Of a DNA stretch of 13,977 bases, positions 7,242 to 13,426 are shown one piece after another. The stretch is from Thermoleophilia bacterium UBA5186 (GTDB lineage: Bacteria > Actinomycetota > Thermoleophilia > Gaiellales > Gaiellaceae), in contig DHWI01000019.1 of the NCBI GenBank assembly GCA_002413095.1, positions 1 through 13,977 of the forward strand, written 5' to 3'. Under the pieces are notes generated by a model. The model did no database searches. It saw only the letters and a program-made list of their open reading frames with translations, and was not told the DNA's origin. A program made the translations under genes and the position numbers. How positions within the stretch are numbered: the first letter of the stretch is position 1; every line of letters begins with the position of its first letter.

Positions 7242-8167
7242 GCGTCGTACCCGCTTCGCTGCGTCTGCTCGCGCTCGGTACCACCGCTCTCGTCGCGGTC
7301 ACCGATCCCGACGCGCTGAAGCTCGCGCACGCGCTCCTCGTGCGCGAGCTCGAGGCGATCGACCGATCCTGTAGTCGCTTCCGGGCCGACTCCGAGCTCG
7401 CACGGGTCAACGCCGTGTCGGGCGAGGAGGTGCGGGTGAGCCCGCTCCTGTTCGAGGCGCTCAAGACCGCGCTGGCCGCCGCCGAGGCGAGCTCGGGACT
7501 CGTCGATCCGACGATCGGCAGGACGCTGCGGCTCGCGGGATACGACGCGACCTTCTCCGTCATCCGTCGCCGCGAGGGCAGACTCGTTCGACCCTCGTTC
7601 GTCCGCGATCCCGATTGGCGCACGGTGGTGCTCGACGAAACTCGTCGAACGGTCCGCGCACCGGAGGGCGTTGAGTTCGACCTTGGTGCAACCGCGAAAG
7701 CGCTCGCGTCCGACCGCACGGCCCACCGCGCGTGCGCGGCCACGGGCGTAGGCGTGCTCGTCTCGCTCGGCGGCGACGTCGCGGTCGCGGGCGAGCCGCC
7801 CGCCGGCGGCTGGTCGATTCGGATCGCCGAGGACAACGCAGAACCGCTCGACGCCGCGGGCCCGGCGGTCGGAATCTCATCTGGCGGCCTTGCGACCTCC
7901 GGCACGACGGTCCGCAGGTGGGCGAGCAGCGCCGGCCGCCTCCATCACATCGTCGATCCGCAGACCGGACGTCCCGCCGAGGCGCACTGGCGGACGGTCA
8001 CGGTGGCAGCCGCCTCGTGCGTCGATGCGAACACGGCGAGCACGGCGGCGATCATCCTCGGCGAGCAGGCACCTGAGTGGCTCGTGGCGCACGGACTGCC
8101 GGCTCGGCTCGTGCGGTACGACGGGCTGACGAGTACCGTGTCCGGCTGGCCGGCGGCGGCGGCGTGA
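7238..8167 (+). CDS. apbE: FAD:protein FMN transferase, ApbE family (copy 2)
   Basis: This 309-aa ApbE paralogue has no signal peptide. Motifs are CSRFRADSELARVN at 45-58, GLVDPTIG at 87-94, EFDLGATAKALASDR at 146-160, SLGGDVAVAG at 176-185, ATSGT at 219-223 and HHIVDPQTGRPAE at 236-248. In the metal region the sequence is CVDANTAST. The usual Asp position is N265, while the following Thr (T269) is kept, the opposite pattern to copy 1. The form with Asn seems to be a recurrent actinobacterial variant rather than a random lesion (from memory, unchecked). The start is GTG at 7238 and the stop overlaps FRT2 by 4 nt. It should flavinylate a Ser/Thr of a partner protein; having two copies, one per FRT, suggests each serves its own module. 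Confidence 0.9.
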   Translation: MSVVPASLRLLALGTTALVAVTDPDALKLAHALLVRELEAIDRSCSRFRADSELARVNAVSGEEVRVSPLLFEALKTALAAAEASSGLVDPTIGRTLRLAGYDATFSVIRRREGRLVRPSFVRDPDWRTVVLDETRRTVRAPEGVEFDLGATAKALASDRTAHRACAATGVGVLVSLGGDVAVAGEPPAGGWSIRIAEDNAEPLDAAGPAVGISSGGLATSGTTVRRWASSAGRLHHIVDPQTGRPAEAHWRTVTVAAASCVDANTASTAAIILGEQAPEWLVAHGLPARLVRYDGLTSTVSGWPAAAA

Positions 8168-9258
8168 GTTCGCTCGTTGCCGCGTCGGGCCCGACGACGC
8201 TTTGGTATCTGACGCGCGCGACCGGCGTCGTCGCGCTGCTGTTGCTCACGGCTGCGGTGGTTCTCGGCGTACTGAGTTCGATCCGTTGGCGCAGCGAGCG
8301 CCTGCCGCGCTTCCTCGTCGGCGGTTTGCACCGAAACGTGACCCTGCTCGCGATCGCGTTCGTGGTCGTGCACGTCGTGACGACGGTCGCCGACGGCTAC
8401 GCGCCGGTCGGCTTGAAGGACGCGCTGATCCCGTTCCTCTCTCCTTACCGTCCCGTCTGGCTCGGGCTCGGCGCGGTTGCCTTCGACCTGCTGCTCGCCC
8501 TCGTCGTCACGAGCTTCTTGCGTGCGCGGCTCGGCTATCGGATGTGGCGCGCGGTGCATTGGCTCGCCTATGCGTCCTGGCCGGTGGCGCTCCTGCACTC
8601 GTTCGGGACCGGCAGCGACGCCCGCTTCAGCTGGATGGCATTCGTCGGTTTCGCCTGCTTCGCGCTTGTCACTGTTTCGGTGCTCGTGCGCGTCGGACGC
8701 AGCAGCGCCGCGCCCGCGCCGCGTGTCGCCGCGGCCGCCGTCACGCTCGTCGTGCCACTGCTGATCTTTGTCTGGTACCGCGGCGGACCGCAGCGAAAGG
8801 GCTGGGCGGCGCGCGCGGGCACACCGGTCGCGCTCCTGCGTCGAGCGGCCGCCGGTTCGAGCACGGCCTCGCTCGCGAGCGCGGCGTCGCTCCCCTCGGG
8901 AAGCTTCGATGCACGCCTTGCCGGACACGCCACGAATTCGGCACCGCGCAGCGACGGTCTCATCACAGTCGACATCGAGACGCGCGTCCGGGGTCGCGTG
9001 CACGGCAAGCTTCGCCTCACGCTCTGGGGCGTGCCCACGCAGGACGGGGGCGTCGCCATGACGGCAAGCGACGTCGCCTTCGCCGCGGCGGGCACGAACT
9101 CGGCCTACACGGGCCGCGTCGTCTCGCTCGACGGCAACCGGGTCGCAGCGCAATTGACGAACGCATCCGGCGCGCACGCCGACCTCACTCTCGATCTCCG
9201 TATCGACAGCTCGACCGATGCCGTCAGCGGGTCTCTTCACGGGACGGCTGCGCGGTGA
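8164..9258 (+). CDS. ferric-reductase-like di-heme transmembrane protein with external C-terminal domain (FRT2)
   Basis: This 364-aa paralogue of the protein at 611-1588 has the same layout: six spans ending near residue 200, and heme-ligand pairs H56-x13-H70 and H132-x12-H145. It has no cytosolic flavin/nucleotide domain. The C-terminal part (about 235-364) is beta-rich, with alternating short strands and glycine turns, and follows the same pattern as FRT1, so the two tails look homologous. The start is GTG at 8164, overlapping ApbE copy 2 by 4 nt; the stop overlaps the NuoF-like gene by 4 nt (GTGA). Inferred role: the membrane step that carries electrons from a cytosolic donor to an extracytoplasmic acceptor. 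The adjacent NuoF-like and ferredoxin genes are the obvious donor candidates. Acceptor unknown. Confidence 0.87.
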   Translation: MSSLVAASGPTTLWYLTRATGVVALLLLTAAVVLGVLSSIRWRSERLPRFLVGGLHRNVTLLAIAFVVVHVVTTVADGYAPVGLKDALIPFLSPYRPVWLGLGAVAFDLLLALVVTSFLRARLGYRMWRAVHWLAYASWPVALLHSFGTGSDARFSWMAFVGFACFALVTVSVLVRVGRSSAAPAPRVAAAAVTLVVPLLIFVWYRGGPQRKGWAARAGTPVALLRRAAAGSSTASLASAASLPSGSFDARLAGHATNSAPRSDGLITVDIETRVRGRVHGKLRLTLWGVPTQDGGVAMTASDVAFAAAGTNSAYTGRVVSLDGNRVAAQLTNASGAHADLTLDLRIDSSTDAVSGSLHGTAAR

Positions 9259-10574
9259 CGGGCACGGCAGGGCTCACGACTCGCCGCCGGCCGTCCGATC
9301 CGCCGGCCGCTCCGCGCGGCCTGCCGCGACTGCTCGCGTCAGTCCGCGACGACGGTCGCCCCGCGTCGCTCGAGGAACACGTGCGGCGGTACGGCAGCGT
9401 GCGCGACGCCGTCACCGGACCCGAACTGATCTCGCTCGTGGAAGCGAGCGGTCTCCGCGGCCGCGGCGGTGCGGCATTCCCGACCGGGGTGAAACTCCGT
9501 GCGGTCGCCACGCAGCGCCAGCGGCCCGTGGTTGTGGTCAACGGCGTCGAAGCCGAGCCCGCGAGCGGCAAGGACCGGGCGCTGCTGCGCGCCACGCCGC
9601 AGCTCGTGCTGGATGGAGCCCTGCTCGCCGCCGGCGCGGTCGGCGCACGGGAGGTGATCGTCGGCGTCGGCCGGCGCGGGATCCAGGAGCGGGAAGTCCT
9701 CGCCGCCGCGATCGACGCCCGCCAGCGCAAACGCATCGACGGCCGAGTCTCGCTTCGGGTCGTCGTCGCTCCGGACGCGTTCGTCGGCGGCGAGGAGACG
9801 GCGCTGATCCAGTTTCTCAACGGCGGGCCGGCGAAACCGATGTTCACTCCCCCGCGCCCGTTCGAACGCGGCGTCGGCGGCGCCCCGACGCTGGTGCAAA
9901 ACGTCGAAACGCTCGCACACCTGGCGCTGATCGCACGCTTCGGCGCGCCCTGGTTTCGCGAACTCGGCACCCGCGCGGAGCCCGGATCGACGCTCCTGAC
10001 GTTCTCCGGCGCCGTCGCCCGGCCGGGCATCCACGAGATGGCGCTCGGCACGCCCCTGCGCGAGCTGTTGGCCGACGCCGGCGGCGCGACCGAGCCCGTC
10101 TCGGCCTACCTCGTCGGCGGCTACTTCGGAAGGTGGTTCACCGACGCGGCCGCACGCGACCTCCTGCTGCACGAAGAACACGTGGCAGCACACGGAGGCG
10201 GACTCGGCGCGCGCGTGATCGTCGCGCTCCCTGCGAGTACCTGCGCAGTTGCGGAAGTGGCGCGTGTTGCCCGCTACCTGGCCGACGAGAGCGCGGGCCA
10301 GTGCGGTCCGTGCGTGCACGGACTTCGCGCCATCGCCGACGCGCTCGCGCGAATCGCCATCGGCGAAGCCGACGAACGGCAACGCCTAGCGCGCTGGCTG
10401 ATCGAGGTTGGCGGCCGCGGCGCATGCCGACACCCGGACGGAGCGACGCGTTTCGCCGCCAGCTCAGTCGAGGTGTTCGCAGACGAGATCGAGCAGCACC
10501 TGCGCTACGGCCGCTGCGCCGCGCCCGACCAAGGGGTTCTGCCCATTCCGCCGAGAGGAAGAGGGCGCCGATGA
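9255..10574 (+). CDS. NuoF-like NADH-binding flavo-iron-sulfur protein
   Basis: This 439-aa protein has close to NuoF length. It has GLRGRGGAAFPTGVK (66-80, nucleotide/FMN fold), VEAEPASGKDR (98-108, FMN loop), GGEETALIQFLNGG (178-191) and a likely SLBB region at about 245-300. A C-terminal iron-sulfur region contains SAGQCGPC (346-353) and C391. In complex I the cluster is held by SCGxCxPC plus a later Cys; here the first Cys is Ala (A347), leaving C350, C353 and C391. No other complex I subunits accompany it, so it is a stand-alone electron-input module, probably NADH (or NAD(P)H) to the ferredoxin encoded next. The start is GTG at 9255 and overlaps FRT2 by 4 nt; the stop overlaps the ferredoxin by 4 nt. 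It is cytosolic. The name nuoF would mislead, so no symbol is given. Confidence 0.88.
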   Translation: MTGTAGLTTRRRPSDPPAAPRGLPRLLASVRDDGRPASLEEHVRRYGSVRDAVTGPELISLVEASGLRGRGGAAFPTGVKLRAVATQRQRPVVVVNGVEAEPASGKDRALLRATPQLVLDGALLAAGAVGAREVIVGVGRRGIQEREVLAAAIDARQRKRIDGRVSLRVVVAPDAFVGGEETALIQFLNGGPAKPMFTPPRPFERGVGGAPTLVQNVETLAHLALIARFGAPWFRELGTRAEPGSTLLTFSGAVARPGIHEMALGTPLRELLADAGGATEPVSAYLVGGYFGRWFTDAAARDLLLHEEHVAAHGGGLGARVIVALPASTCAVAEVARVARYLADESAGQCGPCVHGLRAIADALARIAIGEADERQRLARWLIEVGGRGACRHPDGATRFAASSVEVFADEIEQHLRYGRCAAPDQGVLPIPPRGRGRR

Positions 10575-10939
10575 CCGACGTCCTCCGCGTGAACCCGATC
10601 GCGTGTGAGGGACACGGACTGTGCGCCGAACTGTTCCCAGAACGTGTACGCCTCGACGACTGGGGCTATCCGATCGTCGACCCGGAGCCGATCACGCCCG
10701 AGCTCGAGCAGCATGCCCGCCGCGCGGTGGACGCCTGCCCCACCCTCGCCCTCCTCCTCACCCGCGCGCACACGAACCCGACGGGCGCCGCGGTTGGACC
10801 CGCCCGGCCGCGAGAAGCCTCCGACCCGGCCGACGCGGATCGTGACGGGGTTACAGTGGATAGATCAGGAGGGGACAGTTTTTGCTCAACCAAGCCAAAT
10901 AGCCCCCGTAGCTCAGTGGATAGAGCAGCGGTTTCCTAA
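10571..10939 (+). CDS. short ferredoxin with run-on C-terminus
   Basis: Residues 1 to about 75 form a single-cluster ferredoxin: C12-x2-H-x2-C18 (CEGHGLC) and a distal DACP. This CxxHxxC...CP pattern is typical of small actinobacterial [3Fe-4S]-type ferredoxins, which are usually about 65-75 aa. The frame continues to 122 aa through a low-complexity tail with no ferredoxin resemblance. It stops only at a TAA inside the anticodon loop of the tRNA-Arg remnant, so the native 3' end was probably lost at a junction around 10.80-10.86 kb. The start is ATG at 10571 (ATGA overlap with the NuoF-like gene). Likely role: accept electrons from the NuoF-like protein and pass them to FRT2. Confidence 0.85.
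   Translation: MTDVLRVNPIACEGHGLCAELFPERVRLDDWGYPIVDPEPITPELEQHARRAVDACPTLALLLTRAHTNPTGAAVGPARPREASDPADADRDGVTVDRSGGDSFCSTKPNSPRSSVDRAAVS
10854..10868 (+). repeat. duplicated tRNA D-arm fragment
   Basis: CAGTGGATAGATCAG matches CAGTGGATAGAGCAG of the tRNA-Arg remnant (10914-10928) at 14 of 15 positions, offset by exactly 60 bp. It lies just inside the anomalous tail of the ferredoxin frame and suggests a partial duplication or recombination scar. Confidence 0.45.
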
Positions 10940-10943
10940 ACCG
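10902..10943 (+). pseudogene. truncated tRNA-Arg (CCT anticodon), 5' half only
   Basis: Acceptor 5' strand GCCCCCG (10902-10908), D arm GCTC-AGTGGATA-GAGC (10911-10926) and the anticodon arm around TTCCTAA (10933-10939) fit bacterial tRNA-Arg(CCT). The match stops at ACCG (10940-10943); the next base breaks the anticodon stem. No variable loop, T arm (GGTTCGAATCC-like) or 3' acceptor strand follows within the next several hundred bases. It is therefore a half gene, cut by insertion, deletion or assembly joining. It is not functional as it stands. Confidence 0.75.
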
Positions 10944-11049
10944 GCACCTCCAGGGTGCTAGGGATAACGAATCCCATGACCGGTCCGACTTGACCTACCA
11001 CTCAAACAAGGACAGGACTCGAGAGGCAACGCAGAGTCCCCGACGGACC
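10940..11049 (+). other. helix-rich segment just after the tRNA break
   Basis: Possible pairings are ACCGG (10940-10944) with CCGGT (10980-10984), enclosing CACC/GGTG (10945-10948/10954-10957) and GGGAT/ATCCC (10961-10965/10971-10975), which gives a three-way junction. A further hairpin pairs GGACTC (11015-11020) with GAGTCC (11034-11039). GGTCCG (10982-10987) and CGGACC (11044-11049) offer a pairing that competes with the first stem. It may be a structured RNA or an attachment region; no known family was recognised. Confidence 0.3.
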
Positions 11050-11086
11050 AGTCGATCGTAAGCAACAGCGACGCGCGGCGGGGATC

Positions 11087-11281
11087 GTGCTGCATCGCGA
11101 CGGTCAACTGACTGGCACCGTTGCGGAGGATGCGAAGGTGGGACGCTCGAAAGTCACCATCTGCGTGCGCGAGGCGACTTCGGCTAGCGCATGTGACGCG
11201 ATTTCAATCCGCGTCACAAACCCCGCTGGACGTTACGACGGGACGTGGTTCATGGATGAAATCAATGTGGGGGTCAACTGA
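11087..11281 (+). CDS. small ORF, unknown, possibly a gene remnant
   Basis: This 64-aa frame begins at a GTG, and the frame stays open upstream to about 10998 without a better start. It contains QLTGTVAEDAKV and two cysteines and ends in DEINVGVN. There is no signal peptide or recognised domain, and the base composition is lower in GC than the left part of the window. The next ORF begins 1 nt after its stop in another frame, and both contain a TGTV stretch, so they may be pieces of one frameshifted secreted protein. Coding status is uncertain. Confidence 0.3.
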   Translation: MLHRDGQLTGTVAEDAKVGRSKVTICVREATSASACDAISIRVTNPAGRYDGTWFMDEINVGVN

Positions 11282-11282
11282 C

Positions 11283-11636
11283 ATGCCCCTTTTCGATATC
11301 CGCAACGGTGTCATCACAAACCGCGATACCGGCGGGTTCACCGGCACCGTTGGCAGCGATGGTAACGTCGTAATAAGCGTTTCCGGCGCTCTCGACAGCA
11401 CAGACTGCGATCGCGCTACTAGCCGTTGCTGGGTGGTGTCACCTTTCTCGATCCAGGCGCACTTTACGAGCACAGGCGGGCCCACAGGGTTGGGACAAGT
11501 AACCAGCGAAGTAGTCCCCGTCACCAGCACCCTCACCTCCTACCCCGGCTGCGGCTGTCACACTCAACAGTGGACAACGAACATAACGTTGACTGGAGAT
11601 AGGTTCTCTAAGACGCCGGGTGCCGGACAACCGTAG
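11283..11636 (+). CDS. small cysteine-containing ORF, unknown
   Basis: This encodes 117 aa from ATG 11283. The sequence is rich in Thr, Ser, Gly and Val with alternating beta-type patterns (FTGTVGSDGNVVISVSG near residues 19-33). Four or more cysteines include a CGC pair near residue 92, as in exported beta-sandwich proteins, yet there is no signal peptide. It may be a truncated or frameshifted remainder of a larger secreted protein that includes the ORF ending at 11281. I do not recognise a family. Confidence 0.4.
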   Translation: MPLFDIRNGVITNRDTGGFTGTVGSDGNVVISVSGALDSTDCDRATSRCWVVSPFSIQAHFTSTGGPTGLGQVTSEVVPVTSTLTSYPGCGCHTQQWTTNITLTGDRFSKTPGAGQP

Positions 11637-12089
11637 CCCGTCGCCTCGCGATCCGAAATGAGACCGGGTGCCCGGACACCGAGTTCCAGGAACTCGTTCG
11701 CTTCGTCGCCGCGGACCTGGAGTTGGGCAAGACGCTCGTCATCGTCCGGCGTCTTCGTATCGCGGCTAGGGTGATTCGGTGCGGGCTTTACATCCGGCTC
11801 GGTGGGCCGGGAGTGGGTGCTCCGAGCGGTGACGATAGACGATGCGGCCGCGAGAGAGGCCGTAGGGCGAGAGATCGACTTTGGCGCGACCAGGGCAGGA
11901 TGCGGATGTAATGCTTTCGGATCTTGCCGGAGATGGCGAGGGCGATGTGTCCGCGCCGACCGAAGGGCGAAGCGACCGATGAACCTCTGGCGGCTATTGC
12001 GTTCTTCTTCCGGCGGCGCGCGGGTAAGACTGCATGAAGCCGGCGCGCAATAAGGCCATGCGCCGCGTGGAACGCGCTACGGTCTTGTT
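11637..12089 (+). other. about 450 bp without a convincing gene
   Basis: Several short open frames exist, for example one on the plus strand reading TEFQELVRFVAADLELGKT at about 11677-11733 and another from a GTG at 11802 reading VLRAVTIDDAAAREAVG. Both are cut short and neither has a proper start. They look like remnants of coding DNA. No tRNA, clear promoter or repeat is visible. Confidence 0.4.
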
Positions 12090-12989
12090 ATGAGAACTCG
12101 GGCCCGCTACGCGCTGCTGATCTCGCTGGCGCTTGCAGCGGCGGCCGTCGCCGCTTACGGAGCCGGCGCCAGTGTCGGCGGACTCTCCGCACCGACCGCT
12201 TCGGCCATCGCTCCGGGTGCGACACTCGACCAGAGCAACCCCTCTCGACCTTCCGCGTGCGCCTTCCATGGCTGGGCGCCCGATTACCCGACCGAATGGT
12301 TAGCGCAGACGTTCACCACTGGCGTCACCGGCACGCTGACCGATGTCGTTCTGCCCCTAAAAGTGATGTCGACCACGGAGACGAACACGCAAATCTCGGT
12401 GGCGATCGCTCCCGTGGATGGAAACGGCCAGCCGGTAGTCGCGACACCGCTTGCGTCCACGAGCGTTTCCCCGACCACGACGACGACGGCGACGTTCACC
12501 GATGTCGCCGTTTCCTTCTCGGCTCCGGCGAAGGTGGAAGCAGGCAAACAGTACGCAATCGCCCTCAACGCCCCGAATGGATCGATCGCCTGGGCGGCAG
12601 ACCTGGGTTCCTCGGTCAAGGACCCCACCGGCACGCCGTGTGCGGATGGGGCATACTCGGCAGGTCGCGCCTGGGGCGGCGGCGCGGGCGCTGACTCAGA
12701 CTTCTTCTTCCAGACATACACGCTAGCCACGCCTCCTCCTCCGCGGCCTCTAAGGGTCACTGTGGCCGTCAAGGGCAAGGGCCGGGTCACCGGCGCCGGC
12801 ATCAGCTGCCCGGCGAGATGTCAGACAACGATCGCATCAGGAGGGAAGTTGACTCTACGCGCCAGCGCTGCGCGCGGCTACCGCTTCGCCGGCTGGAGCG
12901 GAGCGTGCGCAGGCCTCCATGTCTCCTGCACTCTTCGCCCGAGAACAGCGGTCAAGGTCGTCGCCACCTTCCGCAAGCGCCACTCGTAG
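12090..12989 (+). CDS. secreted protein with choice-of-anchor-like domain and InlB-type repeat
   Basis: This 299-aa protein has a signal peptide at about 1-27 (basic start, long Ala/Leu core). A beta-rich domain at about 45-215 carries LAQTFTTGVTGTLTDVVLPL and AGKQYAIALNAPNG, the pattern of choice-of-anchor type exported proteins. A PPPPRP linker near 217-222 follows. A C-terminal divergent InlB-like repeat (about 223-299) shows GKGRVTGAGISCPARC, GYRFAGWSGACAG, C and VVATF, with paired cysteines. It is probably an extracellular or cell-surface binding protein without visible catalytic residues. It stands alone, with no operon partner. The ATG at 12090 has no clear ribosome site, so a leaderless message is possible. 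Confidence 0.85.
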   Translation: MRTRARYALLISLALAAAAVAAYGAGASVGGLSAPTASAIAPGATLDQSNPSRPSACAFHGWAPDYPTEWLAQTFTTGVTGTLTDVVLPLKVMSTTETNTQISVAIAPVDGNGQPVVATPLASTSVSPTTTTTATFTDVAVSFSAPAKVEAGKQYAIALNAPNGSIAWAADLGSSVKDPTGTPCADGAYSAGRAWGGGAGADSDFFFQTYTLATPPPPRPLRVTVAVKGKGRVTGAGISCPARCQTTIASGGKLTLRASAARGYRFAGWSGACAGLHVSCTLRPRTAVKVVATFRKRHS

Positions 12990-13077
12990 GAGCCGACCGA
13001 GTTAGGCCAGTGGGACTACCGAGTGGCGGTGGTACTTGTTATGTCAGGGTCCTCGTTGGTCAGTCCTATCGCGGCTG

Positions 13078-13110
13078 GCACGTTTTTCAACGTTTCGTTG
13101 AAAAACGTGC
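13078..13110 (-). terminator. 33-bp perfect hairpin
   Basis: GCACGTTTTTCAACG (13078-13092) pairs perfectly with CGTTGAAAAACGTGC (13096-13110) around a 3-nt loop. It sits 3 nt after the stop of the minus-strand ABC-F fragment (13114-13116) and 88 nt after the plus-strand secreted gene, so it could end transcription from both sides. There is no T tract outside the stem. It may also belong to a dispersed repeat. Confidence 0.55.
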
Positions 13111-13113
13111 AGA

Positions 13114-13257
13114 TCAGGCAAACGCGGGAGCGGGCCCGGCAAGCTGTCCGGGCTCGGCGGTGAGGTCGTAGGCGGTCTGGTCCCCTTCATAGGAGGAGAT
13201 CTGGCCATCCTCGATCGATAGTGTCCGCTCAGCGACCTCCTCCAAGAGAGTCCTGCA
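13114..13257 (-). pseudogene. ABC-F ATPase, C-terminal fragment
   Basis: The minus-strand frame reads RTLLEEVAERTLSIEDGQ followed by ISSYEGDQTAY and a short tail. This is the part that follows the SHDR (H-loop) motif near the end of ABC-F type duplicated ATPases (typically SHDRxFLxxVAxRTLxIxDGxxxxYxGxxxxY). Only about 47 codons remain: the homology begins exactly at the R of SHDR, and upstream the frame turns into repeat-derived sequence (WVQFQLQ...). The rest of the ATPase is missing, so this is a remnant cut by the adjacent element. A terminator-like hairpin still follows it. Confidence 0.6.
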
Positions 13258-13345
13258 AACACGGCCACCAAGTTGAAATCGGAACAGACCCTGAAGTTGA
13301 AATTGAACCCACGGGGGCTCAGTTTCAACTTGCGAGCCCAATAAC
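13258..13345 (+). mobile_element. insertion-sequence-like terminal repeats, no transposase
   Basis: AAGTTGAAAT occurs at 13270-13279 and 13294-13303, and its inverse TTTCAACTT at 13323-13331, within GGCTCAGTTTCAACTTGCG. Repeated units of this kind (GGTTCAxTTTxAACTTGCG-like) resemble the multiple terminal repeats of IS21-family elements, by memory only. No istA/istB gene is present here. The element directly abuts the truncated ABC-F fragment, which supports an insertion or deletion event. Confidence 0.35.
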
Positions 13346-13373
13346 CAAGCGGGTTTGCACAGAGCCCTCGCGG

Positions 13374-13426
13374 CTTAACGGGAAGATTTCGGCGATTTCG
13401 GGCCGAGAGGGCCGTTCTTAACGGGA
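13374..13426 (+). repeat. 10-bp direct repeat pair CTTAACGGGA
   Basis: CTTAACGGGA is found at 13374-13383 and again at 13417-13426, 43 bp apart, flanking a TTTCGG-rich stretch. It lies between the IS-like repeats and the decayed domain. It could be a recombination scar; no function is evident. Confidence 0.35.

Noticed and set aside
8202..9254. N-terminal extension of the NuoF-like frame
   Set aside because: The extension is a shadow of FRT2. The GTG at 9255 sits in a GTGA overlap like the other genes of the operon, and homology begins after it.
10871..10900. GGGGACAGTTTTTGCTCAACC as an insertion-sequence end
   Set aside because: It resembles transposon-end or REP-like strings, but there is no partner repeat, target duplication or transposase in the window to support it.
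611..10939. Rnf, Nqr or complete complex I
   Set aside because: Only a NuoF-like protein and ApbE are present; no RnfB/C/D, NqrB/C/F or other Nuo subunits are encoded.
10902..11050. Group I intron interrupting tRNA-Arg(CCT)
   Set aside because: Such introns are known in this tRNA, and GACTCGA...AGAGTCC looks like P7 strands, but only 13 nt separate them, too short for P3/P8. No 3' tRNA exon with a T arm follows.
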